Notes: generated by a model from the letters alone, not told the origin. A stretch of DNA of 59,228 bases from CAYWRZ01 sp964460845 (GCA_964460845.1 CAYWRZ010000017.1:1-59228); one strand, 5' to 3'. Numbered from the stretch's first letter, positions 9,150-18,171 are shown. Program-made: numbers and translations.

Positions 9150-10628
9150 ATGTTGCCTGTTAGCCGTTCCTCCTCGAAAGAGAATGCGAATTCATTTTCT
9201 TTTTCCCGTTTGTTTCTTACCCTTCCGTTTGCGGTCGGTTTTTTGTCGCTGCAAAATACCGCAATAGCGCAATGTCCGCCTCCTACGGGTTCGGGCACGC
9301 ACACGATTACTTTTAGCGCGAACTGTACCTTTAATGTACCGGCTACCGTAACCAGCATGACCATTGAGGCCTGGGGCGGCGGTGGAGGCGGAGGCGGAGC
9401 ACGAGCTAACTGTAGCGGTTCCTGTCAGCAGACTGCTGCAGGCGGTGGTGGAAAAGGAGGAATGTATTCAATTACGGTGGTTCCGGTAACGCCGGGTCAG
9501 TCTTGTCAAGTAATAATAGGTACAGGAGGTTCAGCAGGTGCAGGTAATTCAACTTCAGCCTCAGCAGGAACAGCTGGTGGTGAAAGTCGGGTACTTATTA
9601 ATGGGACAAAAGTAGCATGGGCTTTGGGGGGAAATGGAGGTAATGGTGCCAATGGAAGTGGCGCTGCTGCCGGAGCTAGCACTTATGCGGCAGGCAGTTT
9701 AGGTGAAACTACAGGTTCAGGGACTATATACCATGGAGGTAACGGTGCGCCAGGAGCCAGAACCACTACCCGTCAGTCAGGTGGTGGAGGTGGTGGCGGC
9801 GCTGGAACCGGAAATAATGGTGCATCGGCAACTAATCCGACTACTGGTGGTGGTACACCTTCAGGTGTGAGTGCTGGAGGCGCTGGTGGTGCTAACCTCG
9901 GTGGTAACGGAGGCAACGGAGGCTCAGGAACAGGAACAGGTACTACGGCCGGCAATGGAGGCAGTCCGCGTGGCGGCGCCGGTGGCGGCGCGCGTGCACA
10001 TAGAAACGGTTCTTCGGCTGTAGGAGCTTCTGGTGGTGCAGGTGCAGGAGGTTTCGTAACCATAAGCTGGACCAGCGAACTCCCCATCGAGCTATTGTCT
10101 TTCTCCGGCGAATATGCCGACAATCAGATTACACTGAATTGGATCACCGCGACCGAACAGAATAACGCGTATTTTGAAATAGAAAGAAGTTACGACGGTT
10201 CCGAATGGGAATTTGTAGGTCGTCAGGAAGGCGCTAACAACAGCAGCAGCACACGTCAATATTCGCTCACCGATAATAAAGTAACGATAGTCGGTACTAC
10301 CGCGTATTACCGCCTTACCCAGTACGATTTTGACGGCACCCATAAAACATTCGGTCCTATCGCGGTGAATTTCGGCGCAGCAAAAGAAAATGCCTTTATT
10401 CTATTTCCCAATCCGGCAAATGACCGCGTGCAGCTTAAGCTGAAAGACGGCACCGAATGGCTCGACAATGCACAGGTAAGGCTGTATGACATTACCGGTA
10501 AGCAACTGTCTGCACAGCAACTCTCCGGTCAGATAATGTTCGATATTTCTGCTCAGCCTCCGGGAATCTACCTTGTAGAACTTGAATATAACAACCAGGT
10601 GCACCGCTCAAGGCTGATTAAAAAATAA
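9150..10628 (+). CDS. T9SS cargo protein with glycine-rich domain
   Basis: A 492-aa exported protein. The signal peptide (about 1-40) ends at ..NTAIAQ. A glycine-rich domain (about 50-310) opens with FNVPATVTSMTIEAWGGGG and closes with GAGGFVTISW, the same boundaries as in the glycine-rich protein at 2361. After it come an LPIELLSFSGEY..LNWITATEQNNAYF beta domain, common just before T9SS signals, and a type A sorting domain (LFPNPAND, ending LIKK). It is the third poly-Gly cargo gene in this tandem group but has no PKD-like units, so it is the simplest version. A terminator follows, so it is probably transcribed alone. Specific role unknown. Confidence 0.9.
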   Translation: MLPVSRSSSKENANSFSFSRLFLTLPFAVGFLSLQNTAIAQCPPPTGSGTHTITFSANCTFNVPATVTSMTIEAWGGGGGGGGARANCSGSCQQTAAGGGGKGGMYSITVVPVTPGQSCQVIIGTGGSAGAGNSTSASAGTAGGESRVLINGTKVAWALGGNGGNGANGSGAAAGASTYAAGSLGETTGSGTIYHGGNGAPGARTTTRQSGGGGGGGAGTGNNGASATNPTTGGGTPSGVSAGGAGGANLGGNGGNGGSGTGTGTTAGNGGSPRGGAGGGARAHRNGSSAVGASGGAGAGGFVTISWTSELPIELLSFSGEYADNQITLNWITATEQNNAYFEIERSYDGSEWEFVGRQEGANNSSSTRQYSLTDNKVTIVGTTAYYRLTQYDFDGTHKTFGPIAVNFGAAKENAFILFPNPANDRVQLKLKDGTEWLDNAQVRLYDITGKQLSAQQLSGQIMFDISAQPPGIYLVELEYNNQVHRSRLIKK

Positions 10629-10655
10629 AAACAAGATACTTGTATCTTATACTTA

Positions 10656-10683
10656 CTCGCTACCGAAAAGGTAGCGGGTTTTT
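10656..10683 (+). terminator. Rho-independent terminator
   Basis: A 9-bp stem with one T-G pair (10656-10664 with 10670-10678), a GAAAA loop and a T-run. It separates this gene from the convergent histidine kinase gene. Confidence 0.85.
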
Positions 10684-10724
10684 ATTGGAAAGTAAAAAAG
10701 CTGAATTCCTTTTAAAGAAAGCGC

Positions 10725-11771
10725 TTATTTTGCCTTTTCCAGCGTAAATACGAAGGTAGTGCCTACCTCTTCGGTACTACGCACACTGATGGTCTGAAGG
10801 TGCGCCTCCAGAATGTGCTTGACAATCGACAAGCCAAGTCCCGATCCGCCCTGGTGCCGTGCGCGACTTTTATCGACCCGGTAAAACCGTTCAAATACAC
10901 GAGGCAGATGATCCTGCGAAATACCTAATCCATTGTCGGCGACCTCAATCAAAATCTGCTCGTCCATATCGAAGAAACGCACATCGGTTTTTCCGCCTTC
11001 GCGGCCGTAATTAATAGAGTTTACCAGCAAATTGGTAAATACCTGCGCAATACGTCCCTTGTCGCAGTTTACCAGTATAGGCCGATCGTAATTGCGGTTA
11101 AAGGCCAGCTTGATGTGCCGTTCTTTGGCTTTCATTTCGAGCGAATCCATTACTTCTCGGGCCAATTCCACAATGTTCACCTTTTTCATATTGGGCTGCA
11201 AACTGCCCGATTCGAGCTGCGTAATGGTGTCGAGATCGCCGATGATGTGCATCATCCGATCCACGCCACGTTCGGCGCGTTGCAGAAAATCACGGTTAAT
11301 CTCCGGATCTTCCAGTCCGCCTTCAAGCAAGGTCAGAATGTAACCCTGTATGCTGAATACCGGCGTTTTCAGCTCATGCGCAAGATTGCCTAAAAACTCG
11401 CGGCGAAAAGCTTCCTGCTCCCTGAGCTTTTTGATCTCTTCTTCCTTGTCTTCGGCCCAGGACATCACCTCTTCATTTACTTCGGCTAGCATATCGGGCG
11501 ATTTGTTGATACGCTCTTTCGTTTTACGACGAATCTTTTGACTGTAAATGCTTTTATAGATCAGCTTTACTTTGCTGTAAATAAATTTATCTACGGTGTA
11601 ATACACCAGAAAATAGGTGGCGAAAAAAGTAAGTCCGGCAACCACTCCCGCCGATACGAAGTAAAAATCTCCGTTAAGCACGAGCGTTACCGCAAAAACG
11701 GCCACAAAAACCACCAGCGCCAGGATACAGGAAATGGAAAAGGCTATGCCCCGGGGAGTGGTGCTTCTCAT
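10725..11771 (-). CDS. Sensor histidine kinase, PhoR-like
   Basis: A 348-aa inner-membrane kinase. Two membrane helices (about 8-30 and 37-60) with almost no periplasmic loop are followed by a linker, a HisKA domain with the phospho-acceptor His132 in NLAHELKTP, and a HATPase_c domain with the N box (NLLVNSINYG), G1 box (EVADNGLGI), F box (FERFYRVDKSR) and G2 box (GGSGLGLSIV). It overlaps the response regulator gene by one base (TAATG), so the two are translationally coupled. The lack of an extracellular sensor domain fits PhoR-type kinases, which sense through partner transporters; that this one senses phosphate is inference supported by the Pho-like operators nearby. Confidence 0.9.
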   Translation of the reverse strand: MRSTTPRGIAFSISCILALVVFVAVFAVTLVLNGDFYFVSAGVVAGLTFFATYFLVYYTVDKFIYSKVKLIYKSIYSQKIRRKTKERINKSPDMLAEVNEEVMSWAEDKEEEIKKLREQEAFRREFLGNLAHELKTPVFSIQGYILTLLEGGLEDPEINRDFLQRAERGVDRMMHIIGDLDTITQLESGSLQPNMKKVNIVELAREVMDSLEMKAKERHIKLAFNRNYDRPILVNCDKGRIAQVFTNLLVNSINYGREGGKTDVRFFDMDEQILIEVADNGLGISQDHLPRVFERFYRVDKSRARHQGGSGLGLSIVKHILEAHLQTISVRSTEEVGTTFVFTLEKAK

Positions 11772-12448
11772 TAGTGTTCGAGCTTGTAGCCGACGCCTTT
11801 TACCGTACGGATAAACTCGTCGCCGATTTTTTCCCGCAATTTACGAATATGCACGTCGATAGTACGATCGCCCACTACGATATCGTGTCCCCATACATCG
11901 TTCAGGATGCTTTCGCGGGTAAATACTTTGCCCGGTTTGGACAGCAGCAGCGCTAACAGCTCAAATTCTTTTTTGGGAAGTGTAAGCTCGTTGCCGTCTT
12001 TGATCACCAGGTATTTTTCACGGTCGATGGTGATCCCCGATGCGGGCACTTTTTCTTCTTCGGCCATCGATCCGCCCCGACGTAGCAGCGCTTTTACACG
12101 GCTTACCAATACACGGGGTTTGAGGGGCTTAGTGATGTAATCGTCGGCTCCCGAATCGAAGCCGGCAATCTGCGAATAATCTTCTCCGCGCGCTGTAAGA
12201 AAAGCGATCAGCGTGTGCTTGAAAGCCTCGGTCTCACGCAGCAGCATGCAGGTTTCTATCCCGTCCATCTCGGGCATCATCACATCCAGCAGAATGAGAT
12301 CGGGTTTGACCTGATGCGCCTTTTCAACGGCTTCTTTTCCGTTAGACGCGGTATGAATTTCAAATCCCTCTTTCTCCAGGTTGTACCGAATCAGCTCAAG
12401 GATGTCCTGTTCATCGTCCACCAGCAGGATTTTAGTCTGTGCACTCAT
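11771..12448 (-). CDS. Response regulator, OmpR/PhoB family
   Basis: A 225-aa DNA-binding regulator. The receiver domain has the acidic pair DDE (11-13), phospho-acceptor Asp55 in LLDVMMPEMDG, and the Lys in ITKPLKPR. A C-terminal winged helix follows (GDRTIDVHIRKLREKIG, VKGVGYKL). It is first in an operon with the kinase downstream and is divergent from the lipoprotein gene at 12701. Its own promoter carries three TTAACA-like repeats at 11-bp period, consistent with autoregulation. PhoB-like by architecture and operator; the true signal is not proven by sequence. Confidence 0.92.
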   Translation of the reverse strand: MSAQTKILLVDDEQDILELIRYNLEKEGFEIHTASNGKEAVEKAHQVKPDLILLDVMMPEMDGIETCMLLRETEAFKHTLIAFLTARGEDYSQIAGFDSGADDYITKPLKPRVLVSRVKALLRRGGSMAEEEKVPASGITIDREKYLVIKDGNELTLPKKEFELLALLLSKPGKVFTRESILNDVWGHDIVVGDRTIDVHIRKLREKIGDEFIRTVKGVGYKLEH

Positions 12449-12501
12449 TTTACAAAGTTAAACATTACCGTAACGAAAGTAGAAGGAGTATATCGCGTGC
12501 A

Positions 12502-12529
12502 AGTTAAAGCAATGTTAAGTGTAGTTTAA
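12502..12529 (-). promoter_or_regulatory. Pho-box-like triple direct repeat upstream of the regulator gene
   Basis: On the minus strand TTAAAC, TTAACA and TTAACT are each separated by 5 bp, an exact 11-bp period, starting 54 bp upstream of the regulator ATG. Spacing of this kind is the hallmark of PhoB/PhoP operators. A TACTTTCG element about 30 bp downstream could be the -7 box. Confidence 0.6.
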
Positions 12530-12700
12530 CATTAGCCATCTCCCAAGCTCCTTTAATAAGGTGTGATTGCGGTACCCGGAGATAACCGAAATAAATTAAC
12601 CGTAACGCCGGCTTTATATGGGGTTCACATTACCTGCCGTACTTCGCGGCAGAAAAATTAATCGAAACCCTTATTAGTAACGCTGTAAAATTAAAGAAAA

Positions 12701-14194
12701 ATGTGGAATAAACGCACTCTCCCCGTATTGCTTTTGGCTGCTTCAGTTGGCCTGTTCAGCACTTCCTGCAACAAAAAGGAAGGTTGTACCGACCCCGCCG
12801 CCCTTAACTACAACCCCGATGCCGAAAAAGACAACGGCTCCTGCGAATATCCCGAAAAACCGACCGACAACAGTACGATCTACACTACTATGGTGGTAGG
12901 TAGCGATACTATTGTCACAGTCGATGATCGCGGACGTGGAACCGGTACCATGACCTGGACCAAAAACCGTATTTGGGTACTCGATGGCTTTGTATTTGTG
13001 AACAGCGGACAGGAACTGACTATCGAAGCCGGTACAGTGATTAAAGGTAAATCGGGTCAGGGTGAAAACGCTTCGGCACTGATTGTAGCCCGTGGCGCCA
13101 AAATTTTTGCCAACGGTACGGCTGCCGAGCCTATCATCATGACTGCCGAATCGGACCAGCTTAACGGGAATATCCCCGTGATGGCCAGCGGCCTTTGGGG
13201 TGGACTCATCGTATTAGGTAAATCAAGACTGAACTCTACTCCCGGCGAAACCGCTATCGAAGGTATTCCTACCTCAGAACCACGCGGCCTCTACGGTGGT
13301 AACGACGATAACGACAATTCGGGTGTTATCCGCTACTTGTCGCTGCGTCACGGTGGTACCGATATCGGAGCCGGTAACGAAATTAACGGTATTACCCTCG
13401 GTGGTGTAGGTTCGGGAACGGTTATCGAGTACGTAGAGGTAATCTCTAACGTGGACGATGGTATCGAATTTTTCGGAGGAACGGCCCGCGTAAAATACGC
13501 AGTAGTGGCTTTCTGCGGCGATGATAGCTACGACTACGACGAAGGATATCGCGGTTTCGGTCAGTTTTGGCTGGCTGTACAAAATCCCGGCAACGGCGAC
13601 CGTGGCGGCGAACACGACGGAGGTACCGTACCGCAAGACGGAACGCCTTACTCGCACCCGCTTATCTATAACGCTACCTATATCGGAAGCGGTATTGCCG
13701 ACGGACACCGTGCCCTTACTCTCCGCGAAAATGCCGGTGGCGAATACCACAACTCTATCTTTGCCAACTGGGGCAGAGGCGTCGATATCGAAAAACGCGC
13801 CAGCGGTGAAGACACTTACAACCGTCTGCTGACCGGAGATCTCAAACTCGAAGGCAACGTGTTCTTTGACGTAAGAATAGCCGGTGTGGCTGCTACTGCT
13901 GCCGACCTGTTTACTATCAACTTCGTAGCCGGCGCAGCCGATGCAGGTGAGAGTGCAAACTTTGCAGCCCTGTTTGCTACGGCGGGTAACAGCATAGCCG
14001 ACCCCGGTATTACTTACACGCTTTCTACTTCGGGCGGATTCAACCCCGTGCCTACCAACGCACTGTCTGCAGGCACCGCTCCTTCCGACGCATGGTTTAC
14101 TCCCGTTACCTTTAAAGGTGCATTCGACCCTGCCGCTTCTACCAACTGGGCGCACGGTTGGACACTGCTCCACCAGTCGGGTTACCTCGACTAA
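12701..14194 (+). CDS. Surface lipoprotein upstream of TonB-dependent receptor
   Basis: A 497-aa protein with a lipoprotein signal (lipobox FSTSC, lipidated Cys23). A short Asp/Asn-rich motif follows (GCTDPAALNYNPDA..DNGSCEY), a module frequent in marine Bacteroidota proteins. The rest looks like a right-handed beta-helix: repeated GT(V/E)I, GGVGSGTVIEYVEV and NVDDGIEFFGG turns. No enzyme motif was seen. Homologues I recall sit next to TonB-dependent receptors, and here the receptor gene follows after 135 bp with a terminator between. A role as the surface-exposed partner of the receptor, capturing or processing a substrate, is inference. It is divergent from the two-component genes. Confidence 0.75.
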   Translation: MWNKRTLPVLLLAASVGLFSTSCNKKEGCTDPAALNYNPDAEKDNGSCEYPEKPTDNSTIYTTMVVGSDTIVTVDDRGRGTGTMTWTKNRIWVLDGFVFVNSGQELTIEAGTVIKGKSGQGENASALIVARGAKIFANGTAAEPIIMTAESDQLNGNIPVMASGLWGGLIVLGKSRLNSTPGETAIEGIPTSEPRGLYGGNDDNDNSGVIRYLSLRHGGTDIGAGNEINGITLGGVGSGTVIEYVEVISNVDDGIEFFGGTARVKYAVVAFCGDDSYDYDEGYRGFGQFWLAVQNPGNGDRGGEHDGGTVPQDGTPYSHPLIYNATYIGSGIADGHRALTLRENAGGEYHNSIFANWGRGVDIEKRASGEDTYNRLLTGDLKLEGNVFFDVRIAGVAATAADLFTINFVAGAADAGESANFAALFATAGNSIADPGITYTLSTSGGFNPVPTNALSAGTAPSDAWFTPVTFKGAFDPAASTNWAHGWTLLHQSGYLD

Positions 14195-14221
14195 GCACAA
14201 GCTTTCTTTTTCATCTTCAAG

Positions 14222-14253
14222 ACGGGAGTCCTCTACGAGGGCTCCCGTTTTTT
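14222..14253 (+). terminator. Rho-independent terminator
   Basis: A 12-bp stem with one T-G pair (14222-14233 with 14237-14248), a TAC loop and a six-T tail. It isolates the lipoprotein gene from the receptor gene, which must then have its own promoter. Confidence 0.9.
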
Positions 14254-14256
14254 ATA

Positions 14257-14284
14257 GTAACATTCCCTTAACACGCGCATAATA
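14257..14284 (+). promoter_or_regulatory. Pho-box-like direct repeat upstream of the receptor gene
   Basis: GTAACA (14257-14262) and TTAACA (14268-14273) are exactly 11 bp apart, and a degenerate ATAATA sits at 14279, again 11 bp on. Orientation and spacing match the array in front of the response regulator. It lies 57-73 bp upstream of the ATG. Confidence 0.5.
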
Positions 14285-14329
14285 CCATGGTTAAGTAAAG
14301 GCCTTTTTTTTGCACTTTAAATTAAAACC

Positions 14330-17149
14330 ATGAAACCACTCTATCTCGCCGCGTTCTTTTTTCTTGCCACTTTTTCGGCTTTTTCACAGTCGGGGAAAAT
14401 AAGAGGAAAAGTAACCAGTCTCGAAGACGGAGAACCTCTGGTAAGTGCCGCGATATTTGTACTCGAACAGGATAAAAAAACATCGACCGACCTCGATGGG
14501 AATTTCACGCTTACACTCGATCCCGGTGCCTATACGGTGGTATGCCGTTATGTGGCTTGCCATCCCGATACGGTGAAGCTCACCGTCAAAACCGGAGAAG
14601 TGACGGTCTATAATTTTGCCCTGCCCGATAAGAGCATCAAAATGGATGACCTTGTCATTACCATTAAAGAAGAAAGAGGATCGATAGATGCCATTGATCG
14701 CATAAAGAAAAAATCGGCTACGTTAATGGATGGGGTAAGCAGTGAGCAGTTTGCCCGCACCGGCGATAATGATGCCGCTACCGCTGCTGCAAAAGTAACC
14801 GGCGTAACGGTCGAAGGAGGAAGGTATGTATATGTACGCGGATTGAGTGACAGGTATAGTAAAACGACGCTCAACAGCGCCGAAATTCCGGGTCTCGACC
14901 CCAACCGCAATACGGTGCAAATGGACTTGTTTCCCACCAATCTGATCGAGAATATGACCGTGATAAAATCCTTTTCGCCCGAATATCCGGGGAGCTTTAC
15001 CGGTGGATTGGTCAATATCGAAACGAAAGATTTTCCCGAAAAATTTACCTTCCAGTTTTCATCCACTTTAGGCTACAATACGCTGGCTACGTTTAACCGT
15101 AATTTTCTTACCTCTGAAGGTGGAAAACACGATCGTCTTGGCTTCGACGACGGTAGCCGCGCTATTCCTTCGGTGGTACTTGGCGCAGGGGTATTGCCCG
15201 CTCCTTTTACTTCGCCCGAAAGCGATAACAAGCTGACTACCTACAGCCGCGCATTTAATAAAAACTGGCAACCTACTACACAAAGCGCGGGGCTTAACCA
15301 GCAGTACTCCGTATCGTTCGGCAATCAGTACACCTCTAAGAAAAATGATCAGCGTTCGTTCGGACTTATCGCCGGACTTACCTACGCTACTGAAAATGAA
15401 TATTACGGCAACGGACATACAGGCCGTTATATGCTTGGTGGAAATACCACGCTGGTAAATGAGCTGAGTCCGCAGAAAGAATTTAAGGATCGCAAGGGTA
15501 CCGAAAGTGTGCTTTGGGGCGCTTTGCTCAACGGCTCGTTGAAATTTAATGCCAATCATAAAATCAGTTTGATGCTGATGCGCAACCAGAACGGAATGTC
15601 GTCGGCGCGTATGCAGGAAGGTATCATTCCGCTCGATAATCCCGACCTTATTTTCCAGACGCGTACCGTGCAATACCTGCAACGCAGTATCAATTCGGCG
15701 CAGCTTAAAGGCGATCATCTTTTTGGTGAAGAAGGCGGCTTTCGTATGAACTGGATGGGATCTTACACCCGTTCGGCACAGGAAGAACCCGATCTGCGTT
15801 TTTTCTCTAACGACTATTCCATCAATCCGCAGGGCGACACTTTGTACAACATACAGCCCGCGCTTTATCCCAATCCTTCTCGTTTTTTCCGTTCTATGGA
15901 AGAGACCAATATCGACACCAAGCTCAATTTTGAAAAGACGTTCCGTTCGGCCGGAAAAGAAGCGAAGCTCCGTTTCGGAGTATCTAATGTCTATAAAAAG
16001 CGAAATTTCAGCGAGAAACGTTACGATTTCCGCAACTTCCAAACCGGCTACAACGGTAGCATTGACGACTATATGAGCGATGCCGGGATGGATGCCTCCG
16101 ATCTGAACGGCTTTGTGTATGTGATCGATGCCAGCGAACGACGCAACAGCTATATCGGCACCGACCGCGTGATGGGCGCCTATGCCATGGTCGATTTTTA
16201 CACCGGGCCCCGCCTGCGTGTGATTACCGGTCTGCGTGTCGAAAAAACCGACATTCTGACGTTTAGCCTCAAAAACGACATGAACGACAAAGACACCGGG
16301 CTGCTCGATAATTTCGACATTCTTCCGGCGCTGAATGCCACCTATGCCCTGACCGAAAAAACAAACCTTCGATTGGCGTATTCGCGCACATTGGCACGAC
16401 CCACGTTTCGTGAGTTAGCACCTTTTGCTTCGTTCAGCTTCGTGGGCGATTACATCGAAATCGGTAACGGACAGCTTCAGCGTACGCAGGTCGATAACCT
16501 CGATTTGCGCATCGAAACGTATCCGCGTCCGGGCGAAACCTATGCCTTGAGCTTTTTCGGGAAACTATTTCACGATCCGATCGAGCGTACGTTTAACCCT
16601 TCGGCTGCCAATGCCGAGCTTACTTACCGCAACGTGAGCCGTGCCGAGCTGCTCGGAGCCGAGATAGAAGTGCGTAAGAAGCTCGATTTTATCAAGGCCC
16701 TGCGTTTCTTCGAACTGGGTGCCAACTTCTCGTATGTGTATTCGAAGGTTAGAATTTCGGAAGGAGAAATGATAGCTATTCGCGCCATGGATCCCGAAAG
16801 GAAAAACACCCGCGAAATGTTTGGTCAGTCGCCTTACATCGCTAACGCATACCTGAATTTTGCCAACGACAGTACGGGCTGGGCGGCCAATCTTAATTTT
16901 AACGTATCGGGCAAACGTTTGTCGGTAGTAATGACCGGCGGTACACCCAACGTATATGAGATGCCACGTGCGCAACTCGATTTTTCTTTACAGAAAAAAT
17001 TTGCCCGTCATTGGGTGGTGCGCTTCAGGGCACGTAACCTGCTCAATGCGCCTTTCCGCCAGGTGCAGGAATACAAGGGTACCGAATACGTGTTCCAGTC
17101 GTACGACCTCGGACGCACGTTTTCGCTTGGCGTACGGTACGAGTTCTGA
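14330..17149 (+). CDS. TonB-dependent outer-membrane receptor
   Basis: A 939-aa outer-membrane transporter. A signal peptide (1-20, ending SAFSQ) is followed by a carboxypeptidase-regulatory-like domain (about 21-105; GKVTSLEDGEPLVSAAIFV), a plug domain (about 120-245; YVYVRGLSDRYSKTTLN, PGSFTGGLVNIETK), and a 22-strand-type barrel ending in the aromatic GVRYEF. Energy would come from TonB-ExbBD encoded elsewhere. It is not paired with a SusD-like gene, so it is unlikely to be a classic glycan importer. The Pho-like repeats upstream and the adjacent two-component system point to uptake of phosphate-containing compounds, which is inference. Confidence 0.92.
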   Translation: MKPLYLAAFFFLATFSAFSQSGKIRGKVTSLEDGEPLVSAAIFVLEQDKKTSTDLDGNFTLTLDPGAYTVVCRYVACHPDTVKLTVKTGEVTVYNFALPDKSIKMDDLVITIKEERGSIDAIDRIKKKSATLMDGVSSEQFARTGDNDAATAAAKVTGVTVEGGRYVYVRGLSDRYSKTTLNSAEIPGLDPNRNTVQMDLFPTNLIENMTVIKSFSPEYPGSFTGGLVNIETKDFPEKFTFQFSSTLGYNTLATFNRNFLTSEGGKHDRLGFDDGSRAIPSVVLGAGVLPAPFTSPESDNKLTTYSRAFNKNWQPTTQSAGLNQQYSVSFGNQYTSKKNDQRSFGLIAGLTYATENEYYGNGHTGRYMLGGNTTLVNELSPQKEFKDRKGTESVLWGALLNGSLKFNANHKISLMLMRNQNGMSSARMQEGIIPLDNPDLIFQTRTVQYLQRSINSAQLKGDHLFGEEGGFRMNWMGSYTRSAQEEPDLRFFSNDYSINPQGDTLYNIQPALYPNPSRFFRSMEETNIDTKLNFEKTFRSAGKEAKLRFGVSNVYKKRNFSEKRYDFRNFQTGYNGSIDDYMSDAGMDASDLNGFVYVIDASERRNSYIGTDRVMGAYAMVDFYTGPRLRVITGLRVEKTDILTFSLKNDMNDKDTGLLDNFDILPALNATYALTEKTNLRLAYSRTLARPTFRELAPFASFSFVGDYIEIGNGQLQRTQVDNLDLRIETYPRPGETYALSFFGKLFHDPIERTFNPSAANAELTYRNVSRAELLGAEIEVRKKLDFIKALRFFELGANFSYVYSKVRISEGEMIAIRAMDPERKNTREMFGQSPYIANAYLNFANDSTGWAANLNFNVSGKRLSVVMTGGTPNVYEMPRAQLDFSLQKKFARHWVVRFRARNLLNAPFRQVQEYKGTEYVFQSYDLGRTFSLGVRYEF

Positions 17150-17165
17150 TAGGAGCGAAGTCGGG

Positions 17166-18092
17166 TTATTCTTTAGCCTTAGATCGGCGCAATTGCCGTT
17201 GCCTATTTTTAAGCGCCCAATCGTCCACCGCATCGCAGGGAATTGCGTATAGCTCGCCTTCGAGCGAAATGAGGTTGTCGGTTACAGTAGCGTGATCGAG
17301 TCGGATGGTGCCTTTTGTAAGATCAATTTGCCAGCTTTCATTTCGGGTGAATGTGCTGCAACATTCGATTTCTACATAGCCTTCTTGCAGATAGTGCACC
17401 GTGACAGCAGCCACTCCCGGTTCGGTAAAATGCCCTTCAAATTCAAAGCCCCAGTCGGGTTGTCCTTCCGAGGTACCGGTTCCGCAGCCTTTTACCTGAT
17501 CGCCGCTGCTTTCGAGCCAGATATATTCCTGCGTATGGATACGTCCACCCCGGGTAGATTCATAAATATAAAAGCAGGTCGCATTTTCGTTTTCATAATA
17601 GGCATTCGGATCCAAAAAATTGCGTATATCTTCTGCCGAACGTATGCTGTAGTGATTGGGGAAATCGGCACAATCGACGGCAGTCAGTACGGTGCCCTTG
17701 TTGAACAGCGAAATGCCCGAAAGCTCCAGTTGCCCGTCTTTAAAGTGCAGTATCCATTCTTCTTCGCGTGCTTCTTCGGGCGTTTGTAGCACAACACGGT
17801 ACCTCGAATCTTCGATAATTTTGCCCGAGAAAGCGTAGCTCAGCGTATCCCATTGCGTATTTTTTACCAAAAAGAAACCGCCAATTATTTTATCCGAAAT
17901 TACGTCGAGCCGCAGATGGATCACTTCGCTGTGATCGACTTCATAGCAAGTGCTTCCTTCTTCGATCTCCACTTTAGGTAGTGTATCCTCTTCTCCCGTA
18001 TAGGAAGGAGCCTGATTACAGCTTGTAGCCGCAACTAGTGAGCAAAAAAGCGTTGCGCACAGCAGGGTGGAAGTGAAATTTCGGGTTTTCAA
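17166..18092 (-). CDS. Lipoprotein of unknown function
   Basis: Start chosen at a TTG (18092), giving MKTRNFTSTL.. and a good lipoprotein signal with lipobox AATSC (Cys25). The longer frame from a GTG at 18149 would begin inside the terminator of the gene upstream, so it is unlikely. The mature protein (about 284 aa) contains about seven Cys, many acidic residues and repeated short beta-strand patterns, with no motif that I recognise. It is convergent with the TonB-dependent receptor gene, with only 16 bp between the stops, and ends in a basic tail (QRQLRRSKAKE). Probably anchored in the envelope; function unknown. Confidence 0.65.
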   Translation of the reverse strand: MKTRNFTSTLLCATLFCSLVAATSCNQAPSYTGEEDTLPKVEIEEGSTCYEVDHSEVIHLRLDVISDKIIGGFFLVKNTQWDTLSYAFSGKIIEDSRYRVVLQTPEEAREEEWILHFKDGQLELSGISLFNKGTVLTAVDCADFPNHYSIRSAEDIRNFLDPNAYYENENATCFYIYESTRGGRIHTQEYIWLESSGDQVKGCGTGTSEGQPDWGFEFEGHFTEPGVAAVTVHYLQEGYVEIECCSTFTRNESWQIDLTKGTIRLDHATVTDNLISLEGELYAIPCDAVDDWALKNRQRQLRRSKAKE

Positions 18093-18134
18093 TTGATTCA
18101 GGGTTTTGAGTGTAAAATGTGAGCAGAGGTAAGT

Positions 18135-18154
18135 AAAAAAATTCCGCACCGGAA
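18135..18154 (-). terminator. Terminator of the acs gene
   Basis: On the minus strand TTCCG and CGGAA pair around a GTG loop and are followed by seven T. The stem is short (5 bp), but position and tail fit termination after acs. Confidence 0.55.
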
Positions 18155-18171
18155 AAAGGATCGGCCGTTTT

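Noticed and set aside
12541..12700. Pho-like repeat directly upstream of the lipoprotein gene
   Set aside because: TAAC-containing words are present, but none are spaced by 11 bp, so I could not support an operator there.
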